The notes beneath the pieces are model-generated. The model saw nothing but the letters and a program-made list of their open reading frames with translations. It was not told the origin of the DNA and searched no databases. Below are positions 21,391-31,985 of a stretch of 54,400 nt of DNA, piece after piece (position 1 is the first letter of the stretch; each line of letters opens with the position of its first letter). The stretch is from Cudoniella acicularis (taxonomy: Eukaryota; Ascomycota; Leotiomycetes; Helotiales; Helotiaceae): contig JAAMPI010000185.1 in assembly GCA_013054445.1 (NCBI GenBank), positions 1-54,400 on the forward strand, in the 5' to 3' direction. The translations under genes were made by a program, and so were the position numbers.

Positions 21391-23179
21391 TGCAACAAAA
21401 GTGACGAATGTAAGAACTTAAAGCGGAAGCCAGTGTCAGACCATGCATCGCAGTCCCCCACCGCCGACATTCCCGACTTTCTCGTTACAGATAGGTGCCG
21501 ATATACCGATCGAAATGCAACAAAAAGAATTTAACATGTTTCTTGTAAAATAGTTAAAACGCGGTAGTGGTGGGGTTTAGGTCTTTTGCGGAAGGTGGCT
21601 CGGGTTTCCGATGGGATATTCCGTCCGGGCTTGGCTTGGCTCTCCACTTGGCACCCCGCCGAGTTTTGGTAGGCTACCAAGATTTCAAAAGGATATCGAG
21701 ATCCGCCCCGCCCCGACTTGCAACAAAGCCGTCGAATCTATTCAGGGGTTCCTGAATAAATCCCTGTTTGGTTTGGAGATGGTTCTGAACTCTGATGGGG
21801 TCGTCTGTATCGCCGTTTCGGCAGATACTAGCCTCATAGAAGATCGACAAATATAATTTAGGAATGGAAGTCTATACTCGTATACGATGTGCAACAAAAC
21901 ATCAAGATCTCAACAGTTTAATGGTAATTATCGTTGACGGAAGGGTCTCTAGACGATTGTAGTTAAGGAACGGAAGTGTATACTCGTTTCCGATGTGCAA
22001 CAAAAGGTCAAAATCCGAGCAATTTGATAATAGATATCGTGAAGAAGTCGAGGAGATCTTCCGCAATAATCTTCGATGGACAGGTCTCTCGACGATTGTA
22101 ATTAAGGAGCGGAAGTGTATACTCATTTACGAAGTGCAACAAAAGGGCAAAACCTCAATAATTCGATGAAAATTATGAAATAATTGAGGTGATCTGCTAT
22201 ACTACTCAAGTACCAGTGGACCTCAAAGCACTCGAGGAGGGGTTTGGCACAGGTAAAGCAGAATGAAGTGACTTTTGTTGCTTTTCGCAAAACGGGCCTA
22301 TATACCCTCGTGCGATACTCATGACTTACCTACGGGTTTTCCAAAGTGGTAACTGAAATGAAATGTTTGGATATTCAGTAAGAAGCAGGTCTGAGCGCTG
22401 GATCAGGAAATTCAAAGTGAACAAGTCACTTTTAGATCCCTTCTTTCACGAAAACATAACACCTACTCCCATTCCTAGACATCTCAACCTCTTAAGCAAG
22501 AGATAAATCTATCGTATATCGCAAAAGACTCTCAGGCATGAGGACAGCATGCTGAATACAGCGGGAGCATTTCAGCCAATCAAACATATGGATCACGAAC
22601 TCTGTCCACTTGAGATGAGGACAAAAAGGTTTTGTTGCAAGTCGCGAATATGCCGGCGTATGAGAGACCTTGTAAAAGAAGAAAGTTGTGGATAGCTGGT
22701 GCTCCTTCCTGATACATCTCATGTGAAGCCCTTCCACCTGTAAACGCTGACCCACCTTCCACTTCGGATCAGTTGTCTACCTTCACACCACCGGGGCCTC
22801 CTTCCCCTAAATTAGCCATACTGAATATATGAACATAAATGGTACTGTAGTAACAGTAATTTCCATCGAACCTTGTTCGACTTAATCGCGAGACTGCGAG
22901 CTACAAGCAGCCTACAATTTTTGAATAATCTCGCAAGAAATGCAACAAAATAAAGCACAAGCCGAATAAGCGCCGTTTCACAGCGGCATTGCCGCAATTT
23001 TCGCGATATGCAACACACCTGTCACAAACCGTTTACTGTCTAGAAACGCGAAAATGACGATAAGTTCGGCCTACCTGTCCTGCGTTGTAACGGGCCCCAC
23101 TTACCTTCCTCTATTGAACACTGCCTACAGTAGATTTTGAAATGACGAAAGTGGCTCAAAAACACGACATGCAACAAAT
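21391..23179. repeat. Cluster of the motif CGA-N2-TGCAACAAA
   Basis: The core TGCAACAAA occurs on the plus strand at 21391, 21516, 21719, 21890, 21996, 22135, 22941 and 23170, on the minus strand at 22630-22639, and in weaker form at 22273 (minus) and 23009. In nearly every case CGA stands exactly two bases before the core (for example CGACTTGCAACAAAA, CGATGTGCAACAAAA, CGACATGCAACAAAT). I found no comparable match elsewhere in the window. Three copies belong to a tandem repeat; the rest sit in otherwise different sequence. Confidence 0.75.
21855..22200 (+). repeat. Tandem repeat, three units of ~106-139 bp
   Basis: Each unit runs from a GGAAGTSTATACTC block through the CGA-N2-TGCAACAAAA core to an A/T-rich stretch ending in GACGATTGTA or its relative. 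Cores are at 21890, 21996 and 22135 (spacing 106 and 139); the middle unit has ~33 extra bases. A partial relative (GACGAATGTAAGAACTTAAA then GCGGAAG) occurs at 21403-21428. Confidence 0.75.
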
Positions 23180-23411
23180 GTATACGTGTTCGTAAATACG
23201 GAGAAAAAGGTCTTAGATCACCTTGATGTGCAAAGCTAAATTTATTTTTCAAGGAGCAGAGGCAGATGTTATGCCTAGTTCGCGATGATCTCGGAAGCAG
23301 GGAGTCAGAAGTCACGGCTCGGAGAGTGAACAGTGAGCACGAAGCAGGAATATACTTTACAGCTTGCAAAGCCCAAGGAAGAGTCGTTGTACATTTTCTC
23401 TCGATTTTTGT

Positions 23412-26400
23412 CTATTCGACAGTTGGAACCTCCATGACTCCGCGGCCAAAAAATTCGCTGATAGTCCCGAATCTGTCCCCGCTTCGGCCCAATGCGTCTA
23501 AAAACATGTCATGTTTGTCGGCCGTCTCGTCCTGAGATCTAACGAAAGCCCGAATCGTGTCGTTGTCCTTCTTGCACACTGTGCAATCGCCCTCGACGTT
23601 CCCGTCTTCGCCGACTTGGACGCTAATACAAGACTGATGAAAACTATGCTTGCACATAAAGTGGACGGCGGGTAATGTAAGTTGTGAGCCGCAGAAGGAG
23701 CATCGAGTGTTGTTAAAAGTTTGTGGTTTTGTAGTGAGATCATTGATTTCTTGTCGCTTCTCAAGAGTCTCGGTGCGATATGATTCAATGAGCCGTCGGT
23801 TGGAAGATATTTCCTTGCGCTCGCGTTCTATTGTCTGCTGAAGATATGTCTTGATCATGCCCATGGTCGCCACGGCATTGGTACTCAAAGTTTGGATGAC
23901 TTGCAAAGGAGCCATGAGCCCATCTTCGTCGATTTTCTTGAGCACAACATCCAGCTCATCGCCAGCTTCTTCGAGCACGCGGGGATCAGAGGTGAAGTAA
24001 GCAAGTGCAGCCGGATATAGCTGAGGCTCATCTGGCCCGTATTTTCGAAGGGCTTTGATTGCCCCCCGAGTGTCTTTCGCAGATGTATAAGATCGGAAGA
24101 TATCAAATCGAAGTCCGGCTTGTTCGCGAACGAGGATAGTACCATCTCGGAAGTTTGAGAGATGTGATAGAAGAAGAACGTTAGAGGTGTCAATTGGAAT
24201 ATCCTTGCCTTCGATCAGCTTCTTAGCCTTGGCCTCCCATTCTTCTCGGTTTTCGCACTTCTTCTCATTTGATTTATGCAGATACATTTCAAATAGAGTA
24301 GTGTAAAGATCGATCTTATCGCGTTCTTTCAGATCCTTCTCGTTCAAACAGGCCTCCAGGAAAATAATAAACTCGTCTGGATGGTCGACGAAGGACGAAA
24401 AGGCGATTCTTGGTTGCGGTGTCGTATATGGAGGAGCCGATAACTGATCTGCATTCTCGATTACCTGATTGTCGCCGACAGTGGCTGGGATGTTGCCATG
24501 TGCAGGAGGCGAGGCGACGGCGGAAGAGTTCATATATGGCAATGGAAGAAGATCCTTCAAATTTTGCACAGCTGTGACAGCCCCAGCTGCATAGCCAGGT
24601 TGTTGCACCTCCTCCTCCGCCACGATAACGTCGGTTCTAGGGCGGAAACGTCCAGTGAAATACTCGACAAACAGCAATGTGGCATCTTTAGGACAATGCT
24701 CCAACAATACCCTCGCATATTTCATGAGATTCGGGTACATCTTTCACAGTTTAGCAGGGAGATCAAGGTAACAAGTTGAAATACTTACGGATTCGGGCTC
24801 TAAACGCCAAATGTATTGGAGCGCTTCAGAATATTTCTTCGAATCCTCAATTAGTATATCAACTACTAGTTCATGTTCACCATGTTTTGTAGCAAGATAT
24901 GCTGCTTGCTCGTAATAACCGCCTTGCCTACACATTGAGATTGCAGTGTCCAAGTCGAATTTGAGGTCGCCAGGTGACTTTATGAATTTTTCAAGCTTGT
25001 CAATATCTTTCAGTTTAGCATAGCAATTTAGTAGAAGCGTGGTGTGATCGGCAGTCGCTTTGTGGTGCTCGTGCAGTTCTTCAAGGTATTCTATCAAGTT
25101 GTGAATTCTTTGAGTATCAAGGAACTGAGCAAGTCAGTAAAATTTCAATATCAAAATCATGTGGATGATTACCTTCCGAATGACTTGAGAAGGTTCAGTG
25201 TTATCAATTGCTTTGAGGTACTGCTGCATAGCCCCGTCGTAATCTGCCTTCTGGTACAAATAATCTCCATATTTCCGGAATATGACATTCTGCTGAAATG
25301 AACCCATGCCGCACTTTTGCGCAAGGTTAATAGCATACACGAATAGATTTCGTTGATACAAAATCTCAAGCCTCTGCTGCAATGATTTCTCGTGGTATCT
25401 AAAAATCTTGTGGGAAATTAGTATGTTACTTATTTGCAGTACTAATAACCAGAACTTGCCTTGCCATCTTGGGTTAATGTAAACAAGTCACCCCAGATCA
25501 TAAACAGTGCTTTAACCTGAGAGACCAATGACTCTGAATGAGCAACAAATTTCAGGTCGGTATCAAGAAGAGTAAAAGTCGAAGTATTGAATATTTCGTC
25601 AGCCTGAGCGCCACCAAATCGGCGAAGTGTGCTGGATTTAGTTGATGGAACCGTCGTGATAGGCGGCGAAACAAGCGCAACATAATCTTCATATATGGCG
25701 ACCAAGCTCTTTGGCCCATCATATCCATAACATGGACCCCGGCCATCAATACCATAGTAATAAATGGCATCATCCCGGACTACAACTATGTCACCGTTCC
25801 GCTTGTCAACGGTCATACATCCAACAGCACAACCGGACTCCTCAACATTCCGAGCGGGCTGTCCAGCCCCTCGGCCTGATATTACAAGCTTCAATATCCG
25901 CCCAGTGGTGGCAACGTAGAGCGTCGTCAACTTGGACTCCTCGCGGAACTCAACTCCGGTCACTGGCTCCTCCGATTCATGAACAGTACGCTGTTTCGCT
26001 CCCCTATCATGGACCAGGTCACCTCGGACGACAGTCACAGACCCGTTTGCGAAACCAACCGCGAGCTGAGAGAGATCATCGAGGGCTGCAAAGGCGGAAA
26101 TCTATTAGTAGAAATCAGCGGCAGAACCAGCATAACAGCAAAGCCTTATGCAATAAAGTCTAATCACGTACTGGAAACGGTTTCCGCCCATTTTGTATGC
26201 TTAAGGTGGATTGGCATGTGGGCAAACCAGTCTTCTTGACGGGTTTATCTAGCGCCCATACTTTCAATATTGGCTCGCTGGGTAAATCTTCCTATGAGCT
26301 ATCAGATACGACGCCCGGAGTTATATGCGGGATGTACACACAGATATCGTGACCAATAAAGATGTCCCCTCCACCTGCTTCATGTGGGTGATAGAGCCAA

Positions 26401-26663
26401 CATCATAGGCTTGGAAAGTCCGCAAGACCTTAAAAGACGGTGAGAGAATGCGGACAATGCCATCGTAACTCCCCAAAAAGAGGCTTTCTGACCCAGAGCA
26501 GACGCAGCTGATTTCGTTGTTCTCGAAGAAGGATTTGCTGTCGTCTTCGGGCGGTTTGACCTGGCTGACCTCGAAGAAATCAAACGTTTTCCACTATACT
26601 TGTTTAGCAATAGCTCGCGATGGGGTGCAAAAAAGAGGTGAGGACTACCGAGCTAAGAGCCAT
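23412..26663 (-). CDS. VPS11: Vacuolar sorting protein VPS11 (PEP5), RING-type subunit of HOPS/CORVET
   Basis: Seven exons on the minus strand: 26649-26663, 26342-26593, 26172-26291, 25460-26101, 25173-25406, 24789-25124 and 23412-24740, giving 975 residues. The N-terminal half is a beta-propeller (FLGSYDGIVRILSPSFKVLR, AFAALDDLSQLAVGFANGSV); the middle is an alpha-solenoid of the clathrin-repeat type (GGYYEQAAYLATKHGEHELV). Near residues 880-925 lies a RING-H2 domain: CSFCGSQL, CKHSFHQSC and CTVCKKD. VPS11 scaffolds the HOPS and CORVET tethering complexes at late endosome and vacuole. The first coding exon is only five codons. The intron 25407-25459 uses a GC donor (AAG|GCAAGT) in place of GT; the peptide continuity QDGK-IFRYHEKSL supports it. 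Confidence 0.93.
25407..25459 (-). other. GC-AG intron in VPS11
   Basis: Read on the minus strand the donor is AAG|GCAAGT and the acceptor CACAAG|ATT, with a TACTAAT branch site. The flanking exon frames join as QDGK-IFRYHE, which fits VPS11 proteins. No GT donor nearby keeps that join; GC donors with this strong AG|GCAAGT context are a known minor class. Confidence 0.8.
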
Positions 26664-27017
26664 GTCGTGTGCGAACAACAATCATGGCAAGTGGTTGTGG
26701 AATTGTGGTGGAACAGGCATGTTTTCGATTGAAGCCATGCAAGAAGCTTGACGTCGACGCGAGCTTCCAGCCTGCTAGTTGACTGGGATCAGGTAACTTA
26801 CGTTCTCGAAAGGGCATGGTGTGAGGAGGCTTGGCGAGCTTCCAGGGTTCCAAGCGCCATTCCACCGGTACGGAGTGATGTGCGCGGGCACCGGCCCAGC
26901 AGCTCTTCACTCTCCCGAAGTCACTCTTCACTACTCGACGCACTTCAACACCACCAACAATAGCTGCAGGTCACCAGATGGACATCAACTTGCGCACCTT
27001 CAGGTATTCGTATCAGA

Positions 27018-27128
27018 ATGGCTGTGAATGCTGTTCGGATGAACGCCCTCCAGACTCCATACCTTGACCAAATCAAGCCTATATTGGGGCCATCGGCGAT
27101 CCCCAAACGCCTCAAGCAAATTGTATAA
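27018..27128 (+). CDS. Candidate small ORF, 36 residues, possibly an exon
   Basis: ATG to TAA, encoding a basic peptide that contains NALQTPYLDQIKPILGPSAI and then PKRLKQIV. The composition resembles a real small, possibly mitochondrial, protein, but I cannot name a family. A possible splice donor (GTATAAG) overlaps its last codons, and MITE copy C starts 31 bases after the stop, so an exon cut off from a former downstream part is conceivable. Speculative. Confidence 0.2.
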   Translation: MAVNAVRMNALQTPYLDQIKPILGPSAIPKRLKQIV

Positions 27129-27159
27129 GATTAGGCATAGTGTACCGGTAGATACGGAA

Positions 27160-27279
27160 TACTCGGCGGGGTATTTTCTGAGTGCCCAGGATGGAAGTCC
27201 CGAATGTCTTCATAAACTCACGACAGGGTCGACCGTACGGCTGACTACGGTACGGCTTCAGAAAATACCTGATCGAGTA
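27160..27279. mobile_element. MITE copy C (120 bp, internally shortened)
   Basis: The left end TACTCGGCGGGGTATTTTCT then GAGTGCCC, and the right end CTTCAGAAAATACCTGATCG then AGTA, belong to the same family. The interior is half the usual length and lacks the ACTCAGCTTTG motif, so orientation cannot be given. TA at both outer ends. Confidence 0.78.
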
Positions 27280-28642
27280 CGAAGGTTCCAATTTTCCAAT
27301 TTGACTGGCAAGAGATGCCCAGGATTCGACGAATCAAAGAGTCACCAAAGAAGAGGTCTACTACACTTAGGTACACACCCAGCTTACCATAGCCTTGAGT
27401 CAGACTGATGCTGCTATGCTTATACGCAGACACGAAGGAGTAATCGATCGATCCTGTGCAGGATGCTGCTCCCCTTTTGACTCCACCTATTCCATGACCA
27501 ATGGCCCGTGGAAATCTCCATCAACCATTTCCAAGATTCAAGTGCCATATGGATATCCCATAAGATCGTCTGGATTGCTCCGGGCATCCAGTCGTTCGTC
27601 TGATAGGCAGTGGAAAAACGTCCATCTACCTTCACATGCAAGAATAGGTAGATTTCAAATCCCTTGCCTCCACCAATACCACCAACACTCCATGAAATAA
27701 ACCGACTAGCCTGTTAGATTAGCCTCATAGATCGCTCCATGTAGGAAGAATTCATAAGTGGCCTATGAACAGACCCAGAGAACCATTCCTGGCTATTAAG
27801 ATTATCCTTTTCATATCACAACTCTTCCAAGCAGTCATTTGCATGCATTGCATTATCGTACTAGCGAAGTCCTTCCTTCGGACCTGCCATTTTGTTTTAT
27901 CGTTTATCTCCTGCACCGTCTTAATGACCTTACCCACTTTCGATTTGGAGCCGCAATTGGGTCCAGGTTCTTGGTTGGCCCGGATGGCGATAGATCACCG
28001 TGCTCTTGTGGGTTGTTGTTGGCAAGGTCATCAAGATGGTGTAGGAGTTATGGCCCAATCAGGGTATCAAAGTATTCCCTGACCTTCTTGTAAGTGTGAG
28101 CAGAAGCAGAAGCAAATTGAGAACAAAATAGGGAAAGGCCGTAGACTGCTTTCCAAAAATGACTATCCCTCCTCGCTTGTTTCAGTACTTTTACATTTTC
28201 CAGCTTGTATAAAAGAACTCCTCAAAGCATCCGCTCTCTGTTGGCCATGGCAGACATTTGCAATTCACCAATACATAGACTGTAATAGAGTCATGCCATG
28301 GTGCTGTCTAAATTAGACTCTCTTGGCGTGCCCGCGTGCCGGATCCTCGGGTTTGTCATAAGCCGCCGCGTCCTTCAACGGCTTAGGTGCTCCGTCAACA
28401 ATCTTGGGGCCAGCACGCATTCAGAAGCCGTATTCAATTGGTTATTTAACCCTCTTTTAGACTTTCAATTAACTGTTAGCTGCACCCTCCTTTGCTATTG
28501 AATCGATGTGTCTCAACGCAGAACCCTATTCACCCATGATCATGTAACATCACATACAATTCAATTCACAATATCTGACCAAACAGACTGAATCGTTGCT
28601 AAGCCTCTTCCGAGCCTAGCCAGGAACTCGTCCTCGACGGTC

Positions 28643-28650
28643 TATATAAG
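28643..28650 (+). promoter_or_regulatory. TATA box of the TauD-type gene
   Basis: TATATAAG, 162 bases upstream of the start codon and followed at ~30 bases by a C/T-rich start region (CTTCTTACAACTTTTTCG). It is a clear TATA element with normal spacing to a probable transcription start near 28670-28685. Confidence 0.5.
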
Positions 28651-28804
28651 GAGACCCTCCTTCCTCTTCTTACAACTTTTTCGTTCCTCTACAATCAACT
28701 CCACATTAACACTCTTCTTGCTCTTGCCCTTCCACTTTACTCTTCATAGTCAACAAAGCACACTTCCGCTTCAAGAAGCACTCTTCCAACCAGGACCACT
28801 CATC

Positions 28805-30326
28805 ATGGCACCTTCAGCCGTTAAAGTTTACCCCACCACCCGTCTTCATGACTTGAAGGTCAAGGCCCAGGAGATTGTCTCTCAGCAGACCGCTCCTGCC
28901 AAGCTTATCAAGACTCCCATGAAGCTCACTGGTGCTCTTAACAAGTTCGAGTCCTTTAACGTTACACCTGTCATTGGCAAGGAGTTCCCCACTGCCAACC
29001 TTGCTGAATGGCTCAATTCTCCCAACGCTGACGAGCTCATTCGTGATCTGGCCATCACCGGTATGTCTTGCTTTTTTCCCTTTACTGCTGTTTAATACCA
29101 AGTACTGGTGACTAACACTCATCCAGTCTCTCAGCGCGGTGTTGTGTTCTTCCGTGCTCAGAGTGAACTTACAAATGACTTGCAAAAGAAGCTTTGCCAA
29201 AAGCTTGGTGAATTGGCTGGCAAGCCCGCTGAGTCTTCCATGCACATTCATCCAATCTCCAACAAGTCATTCCAGTGCAACAAGGATGATGAAATCTCCG
29301 TTATCAGCAACGATCTTGCCACCAAGATCTTCGTGAGTACCTCATTCTTTTGTCCCTTCCCTGAATTCCCCACAGTCAGAGGATGTTTCATCCTCCAGCT
29401 CCTCCAAGCACCCCACTTCAAAAAATCCATAAAAAAATTAAAAAATGATGCTAATTTATTGAAGTGTGACCGCAAGGCCGAGCAACACAAGAAACAACAG
29501 TCACTTAAGAAGGGCTGGCACTCGGACATTACCTTCGAGCCCGTACCATCTGATTACGCTATCTTGAAGCTCACTGATCTGCCTACCCTTGGTGGTGGTA
29601 TGTTCCTATTTGCCCCGCTTTCCTTGATAAAATTCGCTAAATTATCCTTCAGATACTCTTTGGGCGTCCGGATATGAAGTTTACGATCGCTTCTCTCCAG
29701 CCTATCAAAAGTTCCTCGATGGTCTCACTGCCACCTATGCCCAACCGCTCTTCACCCAAGCTGCCAAGGACCACAAGTTCAAGCTTTACGAGGAGGCCCG
29801 TGGCAACCCTCTCAACGTCGGTGGTGAGCTTTCCACTGAACACCCTGTAATTCGAACCAACCCGGTTACTGGCTGGAAGACCGTCTTTGCCGTCGGCCGT
29901 AAGTGATCTCCACTCATCTCTTCCAGATTCGAACTAACAGATTCATAGACCATGTCCAACACATCAATGGTCTCACTGAGCGTGAGAGCTCCCACCTTCT
30001 CAATGAGTTCCTTCGCATGATCACTGAGAACCATGATCTCCAATGCCGCTTCAAGTGGAACAACCAGAATGATCTCGGTAAGTTTTCCCTTTTCCATCAT
30101 TTCTTTTCCCACTGTGAATCATTCTGACGCGACGACAACAGCTATCTGGGATAACCGCTCCACCTACCATGCTGCCACATATGACTATGATGGCATGGGT
30201 CTCCGCACCGGACAACGATGCGTTGGCATTGGTGAGCGCCCATACTTCGACCCTGCCTCTAAGTCCGAGCGTGGAGCAGAGGGTGATGAGTACATTGAGC
30301 CAGGAGAGGGATTCACCGTCTTCTAA
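28805..30326 (+). CDS. TauD/TfdA-family Fe(II)/2-oxoglutarate dioxygenase
   Basis: Six exons, 28805-29060, 29127-29332, 29465-29597, 29653-29898, 29949-30077 and 30142-30326, encode 384 residues. The iron ligands are H173 and D175 in GWHSDITFEPVPSDYA and the distal H333 in WDNRSTYHAATYDY; the 2-oxoglutarate-binding arginine is in GLRTGQR (R345 or R349). The segment DTLWASGYEVYDRFSP is typical of fungal taurine/sulfonate dioxygenase-like proteins, which release sulfite or otherwise oxidise small acids in the cytosol. The third exon begins CDRKAEQHKKQQSLKKGWHS, a stretch more lysine-rich than usual; an extra tiny exon in the 132-nt second intron cannot be excluded. A TATA box lies 162 bases upstream. 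Confidence 0.88.
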
Positions 30327-30821
30327 TCACCTCCACGCTTTCTTCCTACCACATGTGACAAATTTCTCTGTGAGCGATACTTTCAGATGGGGGGATACTT
30401 TACTAATTTGCGTTTTTCTTGGGATGATACTTTCGGGAAAGGCACTAATTAATGATTGATGGGATGGTTTGATGAATTTCTGAGCATACGGTGCGTTTGG
30501 GCATCAATATGGGATGAATTGTTTTTTCTTGGGATATCCGCAGTCTAGGACCTACAGTGATTTATCTTTGATAAATGAGAATATAGACTGCATATTATTT
30601 TCTAGATTTTGACTTGTGCATCATGATGTAAATGTTTTTCTTGCTTTATTCGTGAAACTGTAAAAATTGCCTCATCTACTTGCTAAATTCATTGACTCGC
30701 TTTGTCACGAAATCATACCAAACTAGCAATGTGATTAGGAGCAGGGAGCCTCAGTAGAAGAAAAGGGAAATAGTTTGGGACCCTTCCTTTAGGGCCCTCC
30801 TATTAAATGCCTTTTATTCTT

Positions 30822-30868
30822 AATAGGGCCTCTTATTAAGGGCCTCTTATTGGAGGCCTCTGATGCTT
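30822..30868 (+). repeat. Short tandem repeat with GGGCCTCTTATT
   Basis: Two full units of roughly 16 bases (AATAGGGCCTCTTATT, AAGGGCCTCTTATTGG) and a partial third (AGGCCTCTGATG), preceded by a related GGGCCCTCCTATTAAA block. Non-coding. Confidence 0.6.
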
Positions 30869-31282
30869 TGAGAAAAAGCGATTCGGGAGCGATGCAATTT
30901 GAGAGTAGGTGTTGGAAGAGTGTGGAGAAGGATGCTTTATTGAGGCTGGCAGGGCACTGGCCTTATGCCTAGGCCCGCTTACCTAATACCACTGGCTAAA
31001 GCCCCACTATCCCGCAATGGTAGGGGGTGATTATAGAGGCTTATTTAAGCGAAGAGATAAACTAGGTTAAAGATATATTAGCAGGAAGGGTATGCCAAGG
31101 ATAATCAAAAAGTTTATAATAAAATGTTACTTACTTTGTTGGCTTTTCTTTTCTTAATTCATATTGAAATGAAATGAATTGAGGTGCGGTTCGTCTTATT
31201 TTCTATATCTAAGTCGAAGGTTTCGGATCCGAAGGGAGCTAAGTAGCATTCGGTATTGCAATTTGCAGGGACCGAGATTTCC

Positions 31283-31985
31283 CTACTGTATCGCTTCAAA
31301 ATAATCAAATAATCACTCACTCAAATGACGATCTAATTACACAGCTTGGAATCAGAGAGGATACGGTTTGACTCTAAATCGTTGCAATAGTACTCCACAG
31401 TAAAAACGTGCTTGCTCTCGAAGGTGTTGTGCTGGATTCTTTGACGGACACGGATAATCATCCGTGCCTTAGATTAGAAACCCGATTTTAGGAGTCTTCC
31501 CTGCTGTGACTGAATTTCCCTTTTGAAGTCGCATATATATTTCTTGTATAAATTTTTTTCCTCGCGTGAGTGTTTTCCCTGGATTTCTCGTGCAGATGTA
31601 TTCCTTCGTATGAGTGCCCCCACATGTATAAATGCAGTTCCCGCGCATGAGTGCTATATACCAGCAACTAGAAACGTACTAAAATCGCCTTTGTAGTATT
31701 TAAAAACTATATAGAAGTGGACAATTTTTTAAGCCAAAGTGCTAAATGCTAATCGTATTTATCCTCCTGTTTGCTAGGATGTTCAGCGGCTCGTCTCGCT
31801 CGGCTCTTCGCGAGATGGCACAAAACACTTTAAAATAATTAAATAAAAACTAACTAAAATGATAGCCTAAATTACTACACGAACGGAAAGGAAATGTAAG
31901 CTTAACCCTGTTTCTTTGTATTAATACCGTGTAGTAAAAAGGCGTTTATACTGTGAAGTGTTGTACATCGCTTATCCTTGAGCTG
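31283..31985 (+). repeat. Diverged direct duplicate pair
   Basis: The stretch from about 31283 (AAAATAATCAAATAATCA...) and the one from about 31825 (AAAATAATTAAATAAAAA...) share order and spacing of several blocks over ~170 bases, including GTAAAAA-G-GC...GAAG-TGTTGT. Many differences are C-to-T or G-to-A, as expected for RIP, but I aligned them by eye only. Confidence 0.4.
31555..31660 (+). repeat. Degenerate TGAGTG minisatellite
   Basis: TGAGTG-type units recur at about 31566, 31610 and 31648, each preceded by TTCCYYGCR-like sequence, with decayed units between. The motif matches the 18-bp minisatellite at 5891-5950. Confidence 0.4.

Larger units (their letters stand above)
19605..23411. 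other. AT-rich gene-free region
   Basis: A 3.8 kb stretch between the membrane protein (leftward) and the 3' end of VPS11. The part 19.9-20.5 kb is strongly A/T-rich. No frame has coding character: those present are short, overlap on both strands and often lack ATG. From 21391 to 23179 the region carries the TGCAACAAA motif cluster and a three-unit tandem repeat, listed separately. Confidence 0.6.
26664..28804. other. Intergenic region between VPS11 and the TauD gene
   Basis: About 2.1 kb. It contains MITE copy C (27160-27279), two short frames with peptide-like composition (27018-27128 plus, 28313-28420 minus) and the TATA box of the TauD gene at 28643. No longer coding frame is supported. 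Confidence 0.5.

Noticed and set aside
21391..23179. CRISPR-like array
   Set aside because: The repeats are short, irregularly spaced, on both strands and in a eukaryotic genome; spacing from 106 to several hundred bases excludes an array.
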